From contig CAKRSV010000002.1 of the NCBI GenBank assembly GCA_934401915.1, forward strand, positions 310,001-374,000: a stretch of DNA of 64,000 nucleotides, given 5' to 3'. Shown here in pieces: positions 15,490-24,266 of this stretch; within the stretch, counting starts at the first letter, position 1, and each line of letters opens with the position of its first letter. Made by a program: the position numbers and the translations under genes. The notes under the pieces were generated by a model, which saw only the letters and a list, made by a program, of their open reading frames with translations, did no database searches and had not been told where the DNA came from. The stretch comes from an uncultured Lachnospiraceae bacterium (lineage in GTDB: Bacteria; Bacillota; Clostridia; Lachnospirales; Lachnospiraceae).

Positions 15490-18019
15490 AGTACAGAACA
15501 GAGAATGTATCCGGAGGATCAGCAAAAAGAGTCTGCGGGCGGGAAAGCGGCGTAATATGGTCTTGTGTCTGGCGATTGCGCTGACCACGATTTTGATGAC
15601 GGCACTTTTTACGATCGGCGGCAGCATGCTGAGGGCGATGCAGGATGCGACGATGTATCAGGTGGGAACAAAATCCCATGCCGGTTTTAAGTTTCTCACG
15701 ATGGAGCAGTATGAAAAACTGCAGGAGAGCAGGCGGATCAAGGCGCTTTCCTACAATGTGATCGTTGGCTTCGGAGAAAATACGGAGCTGCTCAAGGACT
15801 ACACAGAGGTTCGTTATACACAGCCGGATGCTGCAAAGTGGAGTATGGCTTATCCCACTACGGGACGGCTTCCGGAGTCAAAATATGAGGTGGCGCTCCC
15901 GACAGCCGTGCTGCAGGATCTACAGGTTCCCTGTGAGATCGGCAGTCAGGTGACGCTGCAGATCGCAGTCGGTCAAAAGCATGTGGAAGATACGTTTACG
16001 GTCTGCGGTTTCTGGGAAAAACCGGCGGCAACCATGGCAAACGAGGTGTTTGTTTCCAGAGAATATCAGGAGGAGATCGCACCGGCATGGCAGACGCAGG
16101 AGGATTACCGGGAGCATATGCAGGAGGACGACGTTTCCGGGTCCATAAATCCGTCCCTGTATTTCGCATCGGCCTTCAATATCGAGGGACAGATGCGGGC
16201 GTTGAAGGCAGAATGTGGCTTTGATGACGAGGTCAATGATGGTGTCAACTGGGCGTATGCGTCGGCGACGGTCGATGCGGGAACGGTACTTCTGGTATCG
16301 GGGATCCTGCTGCTGATCATGGGATCGGGGTATCTGATCATCTACAATATCTTTTATATCTCTGTATCGGCAGATATCCGCTTCTACGGACTGCTAAAGA
16401 CGATCGGAACGACAAATCGGCAGCTAAAGCGGATCGTACATCGGCAGGCATGGCTTTTAAGCTGCATTGGGATTCCCATCGGACTGGTTCTGGGATTTGG
16501 TCTGTCTACAGTTTTGCTTCCGGTCATAGTAAGGGGAGTAGTACAGATTCCCTGTACGGTTCAGGCAAACCCGCTGGTTTTCCTGCTCAGTGCCTTGTTT
16601 GCCTGGATCACCGTGTGGATCAGCTGTGTGAAGCCCTGTCGTTTTGTCAGCAGGATATCCCCGATCGAGGCGGTGCGCTACACGGAGAGAAGCGGGGAAG
16701 AAAAGAAAAAGACGAGAAAGACCAGAAACGTGACGCCGTTTCAGATGGCGTGGGCAAACGTATGCCGGAACCGGCAGAAGACAGCGATGGTGGTTCTGTC
16801 CATTTCACTGAGCATCATCATGCTCAACGTGACGGTAACTGTGGTCAAAGGACTGGATATGGATAAGTACCTCAGTAGTTTTGCCGTGACGGATTTCTGT
16901 GTGGCAGACCAGACGGTCACAAACGCCTTTTCAGCGGCCAATGAGGTGGAGGGTGTGCAGGCGCAGGACAGAGCATATCTGGAACAGGCGGCGGGAATAG
17001 AGGCAATCGGCAGCGTCTATATGCACGAGAGTATCCAGTATTTTACCGGAGAGAAGGCGAAGAAGCTGGAGGAGATCTTTGAGAGAAACAAAGAGCAGCT
17101 GTTCCGGGAAGAGCGGGAATATTATGCTGCCAATATCTATGAACAGCACTGCCTGCCGATGCACATCTACGGTGTGGATCAGCTCCCTTTTGATAAAATG
17201 GAGATCGCGGAAGGAAACGCCGACTGGGAGAAGTTTCAGACCGGAGATTATGCGATCGTGTCCGCGTTTTACACGAATGGAACGGAGCCGTACTATCAGG
17301 AGGGCGAGAAGATCACGGTGAGTTTCCCGGATGGGACACAGAAGGAATATGAGGTGATGGCGATCGGCGACGTCGCCTATGCACTGGGACCGGAGCATAG
17401 CCACGGGATGGATATCAATGTCACGCTGCCCTCGGAAGAATTTTTGCGGCAGATACCGGACTGCAAGGGTGCGCTGAAGCTGGCGTTCAATGTACGGGAG
17501 GATGCACTGGAGCAGGCACAGGACTACGTGGAGGCATATTGTGAAAAAGGTGACAATACCCTGGACTTCAGTTCGAAACTGACCTATCAGGCTTCCTTTG
17601 AAGAGATGCGGAGAATGTATCTAATGGTAGGCGGGGCGATGAGCTTTGTGCTGGCGCTGATCGGCGTTCTGAACTTCATTAATCTGACCGTCACCTCGAT
17701 CCAGGAACGGAGAAATGAGCTCGCGATCCTGCAGTCGGTCGGAATGACCGGAAGGCAGCTCAAGAAGATGCTGATCGGGGAAGGTGTGTACAAGATCCTG
17801 CTGACCTTTGGCTTCGTGATGACGGCAGGGATGGCGGTCGGCTATGGAATCCTTTTTATACTGACGAATGAGATGTGGATGTTCACTTACCACTTTGTGA
17901 TCTGGCCAATCTTTGTATGCGTGCCCGTCTTTGTCTTGATCGCCGTGGCAGTACCCGCGATCTGTTATCAGAACGACAGCAAAAAGACACTGGTTTCCAG
18001 ACTGCGGGAGGTGAATTAG
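15482..18019 (+). CDS. FtsX-domain ABC permease, large
   Basis: 845 residues. An N-terminal helix (about 21-45) is followed by an extracellular segment, a first FtsX domain (about 275-410) with three helices, another helix near 440-460, a second extracellular domain of about 250 residues, and a C-terminal FtsX domain (about 725-845). FtsX-type loops are seen in both (LLKTIGTTNRQLKRIV; ILQSVGMTGRQLKKML). The architecture is the duplicated-FtsX type and not the ten-helix BceB type with one extracellular domain. It pairs with the overlapping ATPase gene as a mechanotransmission-type transporter. Confidence 0.9.
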   Translation: MLKVQNRECIRRISKKSLRAGKRRNMVLCLAIALTTILMTALFTIGGSMLRAMQDATMYQVGTKSHAGFKFLTMEQYEKLQESRRIKALSYNVIVGFGENTELLKDYTEVRYTQPDAAKWSMAYPTTGRLPESKYEVALPTAVLQDLQVPCEIGSQVTLQIAVGQKHVEDTFTVCGFWEKPAATMANEVFVSREYQEEIAPAWQTQEDYREHMQEDDVSGSINPSLYFASAFNIEGQMRALKAECGFDDEVNDGVNWAYASATVDAGTVLLVSGILLLIMGSGYLIIYNIFYISVSADIRFYGLLKTIGTTNRQLKRIVHRQAWLLSCIGIPIGLVLGFGLSTVLLPVIVRGVVQIPCTVQANPLVFLLSALFAWITVWISCVKPCRFVSRISPIEAVRYTERSGEEKKKTRKTRNVTPFQMAWANVCRNRQKTAMVVLSISLSIIMLNVTVTVVKGLDMDKYLSSFAVTDFCVADQTVTNAFSAANEVEGVQAQDRAYLEQAAGIEAIGSVYMHESIQYFTGEKAKKLEEIFERNKEQLFREEREYYAANIYEQHCLPMHIYGVDQLPFDKMEIAEGNADWEKFQTGDYAIVSAFYTNGTEPYYQEGEKITVSFPDGTQKEYEVMAIGDVAYALGPEHSHGMDINVTLPSEEFLRQIPDCKGALKLAFNVREDALEQAQDYVEAYCEKGDNTLDFSSKLTYQASFEEMRRMYLMVGGAMSFVLALIGVLNFINLTVTSIQERRNELAILQSVGMTGRQLKKMLIGEGVYKILLTFGFVMTAGMAVGYGILFILTNEMWMFTYHFVIWPIFVCVPVFVLIAVAVPAICYQNDSKKTLVSRLREVN

Positions 18020-18125
18020 AAAGAGGCGTCTGCAACTTACCGGTTGGAGCGTGCATCTTGTCCTGATAAGGTTGCATCTTCCGATATGGTATCCTAGAAT
18101 CTAAGAGAATAAGATATATGTTAGG

Positions 18126-18256
18126 ATTGTACAAATAAAATAACCAGCCAGGGCGCGCTTTCGCTCCAATCCAGGCGCAATGGTACATAAGCGGCTAAAA
18201 TACAGCCGCTAAGTGTCAGCGCCTTCCAAGGATTCTGGACCAGGCTATTTATTTGT
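18126..18256. repeat. Structured intergenic repeat, full copy with inverted arms
   Basis: The 131-base element begins with GTACAAATAAAATAACCA and ends with GGCTATTTATTTGT, which are imperfect inverted arms. The centre is a perfect hairpin (AGCGGCT/AGCCGCT) flanked by further complementary blocks (GGCGC/GCGCC). Its right 49 bases (18208-18256) recur at 19548-19596. It is non-coding and is a candidate MITE or palindromic intergenic repeat. The remainder of the 18020-18316 gap shows nothing else recognisable. Confidence 0.7.
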
Positions 18257-18316
18257 GAAATCCAATTCATATGGATATTGCTACCAAGTGGATAAGAATA
18301 CGGGAGGATGCAGGAG

Positions 18317-18817
18317 ATGAAGATAGTGATCTACGATCTGGAACCGGAGAAGATCGGGAAGATGAATTTTCCGGAGGGAGAGTTTGAACTGGTATCGGCG
18401 GCGGATAAGGCGCTGTATTGTCAGGGATGCTTTCACTGCTGGGTGAAAACGCCGGGAGAGTGCAGCTACAAAGACCGGCTACAGAAGATCGGTTCCAGAC
18501 TCGCACAGTGCGAGGAGGTTGTGCTGCTGTCGAGATGCTGCTACGGTGCTTTTTCGCCGGAGGTCAAGCGTGTGCTGGATCGGTCGATCGCTGTCAGCCT
18601 GCCCTTTTTTACCTATCGGGGAGGCGAGATCCATCATATGCTCCGCTATAAGAATCATCCGAAAATGACGGTCTGTTTTTATGGAGAGATCACCGATTTT
18701 GAGAAAAAAACGGCGCAGGACATCGCCGAGAGAAACTGCGTCAACTACGGTTTTCAGAATCTCCGCATTTATTTTGCAGAGGAAGCGGCAGGAGTGAAGG
18801 AGGTGCTTTTCGCATGA
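18317..18817 (+). CDS. Flavodoxin-family NAD(P)H-dependent oxidoreductase-like protein
   Basis: 166 residues. It has an alternating alpha/beta flavodoxin-like fold with the cysteine-rich loop YCQGCFHCW...TPGECSYKD near residue 36, as in flavodoxin-family quinone or FMN reductases, and a helix containing FSPEVKRVLDRS. ATG 18317 lies 9 bases after GGGAGG; ATG 18308 is too close to it. The last codons overlap the next gene (ATGA), so the pair is coupled. It probably binds FMN and acts in redox reactions; substrate unknown. Confidence 0.8.
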   Translation: MKIVIYDLEPEKIGKMNFPEGEFELVSAADKALYCQGCFHCWVKTPGECSYKDRLQKIGSRLAQCEEVVLLSRCCYGAFSPEVKRVLDRSIAVSLPFFTYRGGEIHHMLRYKNHPKMTVCFYGEITDFEKKTAQDIAERNCVNYGFQNLRIYFAEEAAGVKEVLFA

Positions 18818-19545
18818 GAGTATTGATATTGAATGCAAGCCCCAAGAAGAAGGGGAGCGCATCGAAATTTTTCTCGACAGTGTTGAAATGTTTCCTTCCC
18901 GGCTGCGAACGGAGAACCTGCGCGCTCCGCGGGCCGATGGACTATGAAGCGTGTCTGGAAGAGCTTGCGTGGGCTGACGCGGTGGTGATCTCAGCGCCGC
19001 TCTATGTAGATGGTGCGCCGGGACACGTGATGGAATTTCTGGAGAGGGCAGAGATCGCCTGCCGGGAGAAGAAACTGTCATTCCGGCTGTATGCGCTTTC
19101 CAACAGCGGTTTTATCGAGGGAAAACAAAACGCGCTGCATCTGCGGATATATGAGGGATTCTGCCGGAGAGCAGGCGTCAGCTGGGGCGGCGGTCTTGGG
19201 CTTGGCGGTGGAGTGATGCTTTACTGGATGTGTATTTTGACACCGCTGTTTTTGGGGATCAATACGATCAAGGTGATCGCGCACGCGATGACGCAGAGTT
19301 TGACGCTAAGGGATGTCTGGGGGTATTATAGTGGAGCGGTTATCACGCTCTTACTGTGCGCCGGATTCTTTGTCTGCGCTGGCATTCTTGGAAGCAGCAT
19401 CCGGCATGGCAGATCACATAGAAATATGTATACGAGAGTGCTTGTGCCGTCCCTTCTGTTTCTTCCGGTGGCAGATTTGTTCATGCTGATCTCAGCGCTG
19501 TGTAATGGATGTCTGCCGCATCGGATGTTCCGGAGGGTGAAGTGA
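18814..19545 (+). CDS. Flavodoxin-like protein with C-terminal membrane helices
   Basis: 243 residues. The N-terminus MRVLILNASPKKKGSASKFF is the FMN-phosphate loop of NADPH-dependent FMN reductases, followed by AWADAVVISAPLYVDGAPG, the usual second flavin contact. After about residue 130 come three hydrophobic segments (near 130-155, 170-192 and 208-230) not found in ordinary flavodoxins. It may form a membrane-bound electron transfer partner for the overlapping upstream flavodoxin-like protein; that is inference. A repeat copy begins 2 bases after the stop. Confidence 0.78.
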   Translation: MRVLILNASPKKKGSASKFFSTVLKCFLPGCERRTCALRGPMDYEACLEELAWADAVVISAPLYVDGAPGHVMEFLERAEIACREKKLSFRLYALSNSGFIEGKQNALHLRIYEGFCRRAGVSWGGGLGLGGGVMLYWMCILTPLFLGINTIKVIAHAMTQSLTLRDVWGYYSGAVITLLLCAGFFVCAGILGSSIRHGRSHRNMYTRVLVPSLLFLPVADLFMLISALCNGCLPHRMFRRVK

Positions 19546-19547
19546 TT

Positions 19548-19596
19548 GCTAAGTGCCAGCGCCTTCCAAGGGCTCTTAGCGTGGTTATTTATTTGT
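19548..19596. repeat. Partial copy of the 49-bp intergenic repeat
   Basis: GCTAAGTGCCAGCGCCTTCC and following bases match 18208-18256 at 40 of 49 positions without gaps, ending TTATTTATTTGT in both. The left inverted arm is absent here. The two copies bracket the flavodoxin gene pair in direct orientation. Confidence 0.8.
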
Positions 19597-19668
19597 ACAT
19601 TTGCAGGATAAGTATATCTGCATGCTTTGTAATTGCGGAAGGGCAAAAGATTAAAAGAGGAGACATAT

Positions 19669-20481
19669 ATGCGTGCAACGGTAGTTATAGATAATCGAAA
19701 AAATGGAGAGATACAGGGCGAGTGGGGGCTTTGCATTTACATAGAGTACGGAGAGAAGAAGATCCTGCTCGATGCGGGGGCGTCGGAACTGTTTGTGGAA
19801 AATGCGGAGAAACTTGGAATCGCACTGAAAGATATCGATATGGCGGTGCTCTCCCATGCGCATTTTGACCATGCGAACGGAATGGAGGCCTTTTTTAAGA
19901 ATAACGATAAGGCAAAATTCTATCTGCGGGAGACCTGCGATGAGAACTGTTACTTCAAGAAGTGGTTTATCACGAAATACATCGGGATTCCAAGGCATAT
20001 TCTGGAAAAGTATCCGGATCGGATCGCTTTTGCCAAAGGAGACACGAAGCTGTGCGAGGGCGTCTATCTGATCCCGCACAAGACGGAGGGACTTTCTGCG
20101 ATCGGAAAGCGGGAGAAGATGTATCAGCGCAAAGGTAGAAAGTGGATGCCTGATGATTTCTCCCATGAACAGAGTCTGGTTTTTGAAACGGAGAAGGGGC
20201 TTGTCATTTTCAACAGCTGTTCTCACGGCGGGGCAGTCAATATCATCAACGAGGTGGCGGCTACGTTCCCGGGCAGGAAGGTTTATGCGCTGATCGGTGG
20301 ATTCCATCTGTTCAACAAACCGGAGTCGGAGGTGCAGGAGCTGGGAAAGAAGATCCGGGAGACGGGCATCGAGTATGTCTGTACTGGACACTGCACGGGC
20401 GGCAAGGCATATGCGGTGTTGAAGGAGGAGCTGGGCGAGAGGCTGCATCGGCTTCAGGTGGGGCTGGTGATGGAGTTTTAA
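19669..20481 (+). CDS. Metallo-beta-lactamase-fold hydrolase
   Basis: 270 residues. The zinc-binding HAHFDH lies near residue 62 (LSHAHFDHANG). Further metal ligands are likely in FNSCSHGG near 180 and CTGHCTGG near 245. The arrangement resembles the subgroup annotated as dihydropterin ribosyl-aminobenzene phosphate synthase-like hydrolases. The substrate cannot be read from sequence. ATG 19669 follows AGAGGAGACATAT. Single gene between the repeat and the broken acetyltransferase. Confidence 0.88.
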   Translation: MRATVVIDNRKNGEIQGEWGLCIYIEYGEKKILLDAGASELFVENAEKLGIALKDIDMAVLSHAHFDHANGMEAFFKNNDKAKFYLRETCDENCYFKKWFITKYIGIPRHILEKYPDRIAFAKGDTKLCEGVYLIPHKTEGLSAIGKREKMYQRKGRKWMPDDFSHEQSLVFETEKGLVIFNSCSHGGAVNIINEVAATFPGRKVYALIGGFHLFNKPESEVQELGKKIRETGIEYVCTGHCTGGKAYAVLKEELGERLHRLQVGLVMEF

Positions 20482-20591
20482 GTTTACAAGGCTTTCCTTT
20501 TGATTTCATTAAAAGACCGACTGTCGATAGAGAAAACTGCGCAGACACAAACTCGGTATGCGCAAAGAACGTGTGCAGAAAAGGAGATTTT

Positions 20592-21119
20592 ATGAGACTG
20601 GAAACCGAACGATTATTTTTACGCGAAATGGAAGAGGGCGATTACGACGCGCTCTACGCTGTTCTGGCGGATTCGGATATCATGCAGCATTATCCTTAGA
20701 CGTTTGACGAAAAACGGGTGAGAAATTGGATCACCAGAAGCATACAACGGTATAAGATCTTTGGCTTTGGACTGTGGGCAGTCTGTCTGAAGGAGACGGG
20801 AGAGATGATCGGCGATTGCGGAATGACCATGCAGAACATCGGCGGCGTGATCAAACCGGAGATCGGCTATCATATCCGCGGGGATATGCAGCGAAAAGGG
20901 TACGCCAGAGAAGCGGCTGCGGCGGTGAGGGACTGGGCATTTGAAAATACGCCGTTTCGTACGCTGTATTCTTATATGATGTACACCAATGAGCCTTCCG
21001 CCAAAACGGCGGTATCCTGGGGGTGCCATCAGGTGGACGAGTTCGTAGATGAGGTGGACGGAAGGACGAAGGTCTTTGCGATCACCAGGGAAGAATGGAA
21101 GAAATTACAAGGAAGATAG
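20592..21119 (+). pseudogene. GNAT acetyltransferase (RimJ/RimL type) with an in-frame stop
   Basis: It begins MRLETERLFLREMEEGDYDA after AAGGAG and is interrupted at codon 36 by TAG (20697-20699), where the family usually has an aromatic residue (HYP-x-TFDEKRV). The same frame then continues to the end: RRS-type catalytic region KPEIGYHIRGDMQRKGYARE and terminal RTKVFAITREEW, with stop 21117-21119. The total of 176 codons fits a full GNAT protein. A single base change explains the break, so the loss is recent, or amber read-through or sequencing error could apply. Confidence 0.8.
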
Positions 21120-21131
21120 GAGGAAAAAGCG

Positions 21132-21704
21132 ATGAGTGAACTGGCAGTCCGTGTTGCAAAAGTGGAGGATGCAGAGGAGATACTGAATATCTATGCGTAC
21201 TATGTGCGGGATACGGCGATCACGTTTGAGTATGAAGTGCCGTCCCTTGAGGATTTTCAGGGGCGGATCCAGGGCACACTGCAGCGCTATCCGTATCTGG
21301 TCGCGTGCAAAGACGGAAAGATCGTCGGCTATGCCTATGCGGGTGCTTTCAAGGAACGGGCAGCCTATGACTGGGCGGTCGAAATGACTGTCTATGTGGA
21401 CAAAAATCAGAAGAAGCAGGGAATCGGAAGGCTGCTGTACAGAGAGCTTGAAAAGGCTCTGTACAGGCAGAATATCCTGAATGTAAATGCCTGTATTGCC
21501 TGTCCTGTGGGCGAGGATGCGCATCTGACGGCGGACAGTATTTTTTTCCATGAAAGGATGGGCTACACCATGGTGGGAAAATTCCACCGGTGCGGATATA
21601 AATTCGATACCTGGTACGACATGGTCTGGATGGAAAAGTTCCTGGGAGAACATCCGAAGCACCCGCAGAACGTGATCCCGTTTTCAAATGGCGTTGTCCT
21701 TTAA
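21132..21704 (+). CDS. GNAT N-acetyltransferase, phosphinothricin/MnaT-like
   Basis: 190 residues. The order AVRVAKVEDAEEILNIYAYY, then TFEYEVPS, then AVEMTVYVDKNQKKQGIGRLLY (acetyl-CoA loop QKKQGIG), and the late FFHERMGYTMVGKFHRCGYK with WYDMVWMEK matches the Pat/YncA group, which acetylates phosphinothricin or methionine sulfone-type amino acids. The true substrate is unknown. It starts 12 bases after the preceding broken GNAT gene with AGGAGG upstream. Confidence 0.87.
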   Translation: MSELAVRVAKVEDAEEILNIYAYYVRDTAITFEYEVPSLEDFQGRIQGTLQRYPYLVACKDGKIVGYAYAGAFKERAAYDWAVEMTVYVDKNQKKQGIGRLLYRELEKALYRQNILNVNACIACPVGEDAHLTADSIFFHERMGYTMVGKFHRCGYKFDTWYDMVWMEKFLGEHPKHPQNVIPFSNGVVL

Positions 21705-21869
21705 AAAGAGATAAGACTGCATAAGGACAAAAATGAATTGGATCTGTCAGGAAGTTCTCTTCTTAGCGGTGGCGCCAATGTGGAATGGTACGATCCGGTA
21801 AACGGCAAAAGTACGGATTCTGATTATCACAGTGCAATATGGATCCCGGTAAAGAGAAAGCAGTCGTAA
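21705..21869 (+). pseudogene. C-terminal remnant of a GyrI-like effector-binding domain protein
   Basis: Directly after the previous stop an open frame of 54 codons without a start reads ...NELDLSGSSLLSGGANVEW YDP... and ends HSAIWIPVKRKQS. The WIPV-type ending and charged context match the C-terminus of AraC-effector/GyrI-like domains. The N-terminal two thirds are missing. It is the left-over of a deletion and is unlikely to be expressed. Confidence 0.45.
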
Positions 21870-21910
21870 GAGCAGGGCAGGGGAATAACAGCAGAAGCTG
21901 GGAGGTATAT

Positions 21911-22591
21911 ATGAACGCAGAATGGTCGGAAATGAATAAAACCATGCAGCAGCAGATCCGGAAAAGGGATTCTTTTTCGGAGGGGATAGAGACTTTGTTC
22001 AGGCTTCGCGGAGCGCTGATGGAACAGATCCAGCAGTTTCGGGAAGAGCTATCGCCTGTTGACTTTAGCGCTATGCCTTTTATGAATGGAAAAGGGTATC
22101 AGAACAAGACGATCGCCTATTCCCTGTGGCATATTTTCAGGATTGAAGATATTGTAGCCCATTCGCTCATTGCAGATGACGAGCAGGTATTCTTTCAGGG
22201 AGACTACCAAAAGCGCATAGGATCGCCACTTATCACAACGGGAAATGAACTTGTAAAAGAAGAGATAGGAGCATTTTCCAAAGAACTGTCGCTTGAAGAA
22301 TTGTACAATTACATAACAGAAGTCAAGACGGTTTCTGAACAGCTGATAAGGATGCTCACCTATGATGACATGAAACGGAAAATACCCGATGAAAAAAGAG
22401 CGCAGCTTAAAAATATGGGTGTTGTCAGTGAGGATGAAAATGCGAGCTGGCTGATCGATTACTGGTGTGGAAAAGATGTGAGAGGGTTGTTACAGATGCC
22501 CTTTTCAAGACACTGGATCATGCACGTGGAGGCGTGTCTGAAGATCAGGGACAGGCAGATAAAAATGGCAGGCTCGATTCCTAAAAGTTGA
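21911..22591 (+). CDS. DinB-like four-helix protein, conserved hypothetical
   Basis: 226 residues. The protein is largely helical, with histidines in YSLWHIFRIEDIVAHSL and RHWIMHVEACLKIRD at spacings expected for the metal triad of DinB/YfiT-type four-helix bundles. DinB proteins often act as thiol-dependent transferases; similar sequences are sometimes labelled as phage head-tail adapters, which the sequence does not support. ATG 21911 has GGGAGG upstream. There are no obvious partners. Confidence 0.6.
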   Translation: MNAEWSEMNKTMQQQIRKRDSFSEGIETLFRLRGALMEQIQQFREELSPVDFSAMPFMNGKGYQNKTIAYSLWHIFRIEDIVAHSLIADDEQVFFQGDYQKRIGSPLITTGNELVKEEIGAFSKELSLEELYNYITEVKTVSEQLIRMLTYDDMKRKIPDEKRAQLKNMGVVSEDENASWLIDYWCGKDVRGLLQMPFSRHWIMHVEACLKIRDRQIKMAGSIPKS

Positions 22592-22723
22592 ACAACAGTT
22601 GATTGAATGTCCTTTCCCGAAGAGGTAAGCTAATGATAGGTAGCCTGGAAAGAGAAAAGGCTGTTTCGTGAGAACAGGCTTTGTCTATCCGGAGAAAACA
22701 GAGGATTTTCGAGGAGGCGACTT

Positions 22724-22876
22724 ATGGACATTTCAGTAAACACATTGACAACAGAACAGTTTCTGGAGCTGATCAGCACACAGGAAGCGGTGGCGTTTTA
22801 TAAACGGCAGGGCTTCGAGGAGCGTCCCTGTGACTGGGATGGACCGGGAATGTTTCAGATGGTGCGGAAGGACTGA
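22724..22876 (+). pseudogene. Internally deleted GNAT acetyltransferase, 50 codons
   Basis: A strong ribosome site (GAGGAGG) precedes MDISVNTLTTEQFLELISTQ, followed directly by EAVAFYKRQGFEERPCDWDG PGMFQMVRKD, which is a typical GNAT C-terminus (FYKRQGFE...). The middle of the domain, including the acetyl-CoA loop, is missing with the frame kept. A short peptide could be made but not an active enzyme. Confidence 0.6.
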
Positions 22877-23099
22877 GTTTTGGCTGGCTTTACAAACGGA
22901 AGCAGAGCGATTATAGTAAGAAGTGTATGGCAGTCAGAGACGTCTGCCTTGAGTCAGAAAGGAGATTTTTTTGAAGAAAAATAAAAATTACGTGGAGTCC
23001 GCAGTGGTATAATCGGGAGGTTATACGTCACAAACGGACAGCCTCCCATAGAATCAGAGAAACTGAGAAAATAAGGATTCTATACTGGAGGACAGAAAA
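22877..23099. other. Intergenic stretch with one hairpin
   Basis: No gene is supported. It contains a -10-like TATAAT at 23008-23013 without a convincing -35, and a hairpin GGGAGG (23015-23020) with CCTCCC (23042-23047). The ribosome site GGAGG of the next gene lies at its right end. Confidence 0.5.
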
Positions 23100-23525
23100 T
23101 TGAATAGGGAAAATAAGAGAAAAAAGTACGAAAAGGGTTACTATAAAACACACGCCTGTAATGAAACGTTTACCTGCAAAGTCTGCGGACGGCTGGTGGT
23201 GCCGGAGGGAGCTGGAAGTGATCATCGAAATCACTGCCCCAACTGCCTGAGTAGTCTGCATGTAGACATTGAACCGGGAGACCGCGAGTCGGACTGCGGC
23301 GGACATATGGAAGCCGTGGCCGTCTGGGTCAGAAAAAACGGCGAGTGGGCAATCATACACAGGTGTATGCAGTGTGGGGCATTTAGTTCCAACCGTATTG
23401 CAGCAGATGATAATCCGATGATGCTGATGTCGATCGCCATGCGGCCGGTCGCAAGACCACCATTCCCATTAGAGCGGATAGAAGAGATGACAAGGCTTAT
23501 GGGTGGTCAGGGAAGTCTGCAATAA
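23100..23525 (+). CDS. RNHCP-domain protein
   Basis: 141 residues starting at TTG with CTGGAGGACAGAAAA upstream. It contains two cysteine pairs (CKVCGRLVVPEG and RNHCPNCLSSLHVD), the name-giving RNHCP motif, and a third pair around CMQCGAFSSNR, suggesting a zinc-ribbon protein. Function of the family is unknown; nucleic-acid binding is a fair guess. It converges with the ABC-2 operon and shares a bidirectional terminator with it. Confidence 0.85.
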   Translation: MNRENKRKKYEKGYYKTHACNETFTCKVCGRLVVPEGAGSDHRNHCPNCLSSLHVDIEPGDRESDCGGHMEAVAVWVRKNGEWAIIHRCMQCGAFSSNRIAADDNPMMLMSIAMRPVARPPFPLERIEEMTRLMGGQGSLQ

Positions 23526-23551
23526 GACTGTATGAGCCGATCAGGCTTTTC

Positions 23552-23586
23552 TCTGAGAAAAGGGGCTGGATCATTCCAGTCCCTTT
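23552..23586 (-). terminator. Terminator of the minus-strand ABC-2 operon
   Basis: AAGGGGCTGGA (23560-23570) pairs with TCCAGTCCCTT (23575-23585), loop TCAT. On the minus strand it is followed by TTTTCTC. The stop codon of the permease lies in the loop. The plus strand also has a short T tract, so it may serve the RNHCP gene too. Confidence 0.75.
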
Positions 23587-24266
23587 CTGTGATATAACAC
23601 AAGGAAAACCGCGAGAAACAAAGCGATATTGCAGGTGAGGACCACGCCGCTGAAAAGATGGTCGCCGGAGGTTCCGATCCCGTTGAGCAGAAGCCTTAGC
23701 TGCTCGGAGTAAGTGAATCTCGCCACTTCCCGGATGGTGTCGTTGAACATGGACAGCATCGGCAGGAAGGAGAAGAGCATCATGACCGGGAGGCTGATCG
23801 ACGTTGCCGTCATCTGATCTTTGCAGCCGATCCCGATGGCAGCGCCAAGGATGCCGGAGGCGACGATGCCGAGCAGCATGAGAAGAAGATAGCACCCCTT
23901 TTCCGCTGCGGTCATGCCGGTCAGAAGAAGGGAGAACACGACGCTCCCAAGGGCGCACGCCGTCAGGACATAGCTTCCGATCCCAAGAAGGTACTGGAAG
24001 GGAGAGACCTTTGCCATGCGGAGCACCCGCAGGGTATTCTGTTCCTTTTCCTCGGCGATGATGGAGGACATACTGGAGAGGGGAGCCATACCGACGTACA
24101 TCGTGGAGAAAAGGATCACGAAGAAGTTTGGGGGCATATCGTCGATCCGGACCGCCCGCGTCATGATGATCGCGAGAACGGGAAACATGACAAACTGGAT
24201 CAGAACAGCTACGTTCTTGAGGGTGTCTTTTAGTTGTTTTTTGATGATGGTAAGTATCGGGTTCAT
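23571..24266 (-). CDS. ABC-2 type transporter permease
   Basis: 231 residues with six hydrophobic segments. The N-terminus MNPILTIIKKQLKDTLKNVA and the amphipathic IIAEEKEQNTLRVLRMAKVSPFQYL coupling region are typical of ABC-2 permeases, which export lipids, polysaccharides or peptides. It starts on the last base of the upstream ATPase stop, so expression is coupled. It is the last gene of the LytTR-DUF3021-ATPase-permease operon. Confidence 0.88.
   Translation of the reverse strand: MNPILTIIKKQLKDTLKNVAVLIQFVMFPVLAIIMTRAVRIDDMPPNFFVILFSTMYVGMAPLSSMSSIIAEEKEQNTLRVLRMAKVSPFQYLLGIGSYVLTACALGSVVFSLLLTGMTAAEKGCYLLLMLLGIVASGILGAAIGIGCKDQMTATSISLPVMMLFSFLPMLSMFNDTIREVARFTYSEQLRLLLNGIGTSGDHLFSGVVLTCNIALFLAVFLVLYHRKGLE

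Noticed and set aside
20538-20563. TGCGCA direct/palindromic pair before the broken GNAT gene
   Set aside because: The arms are only six bases, too short to call a site or a terminator with confidence.
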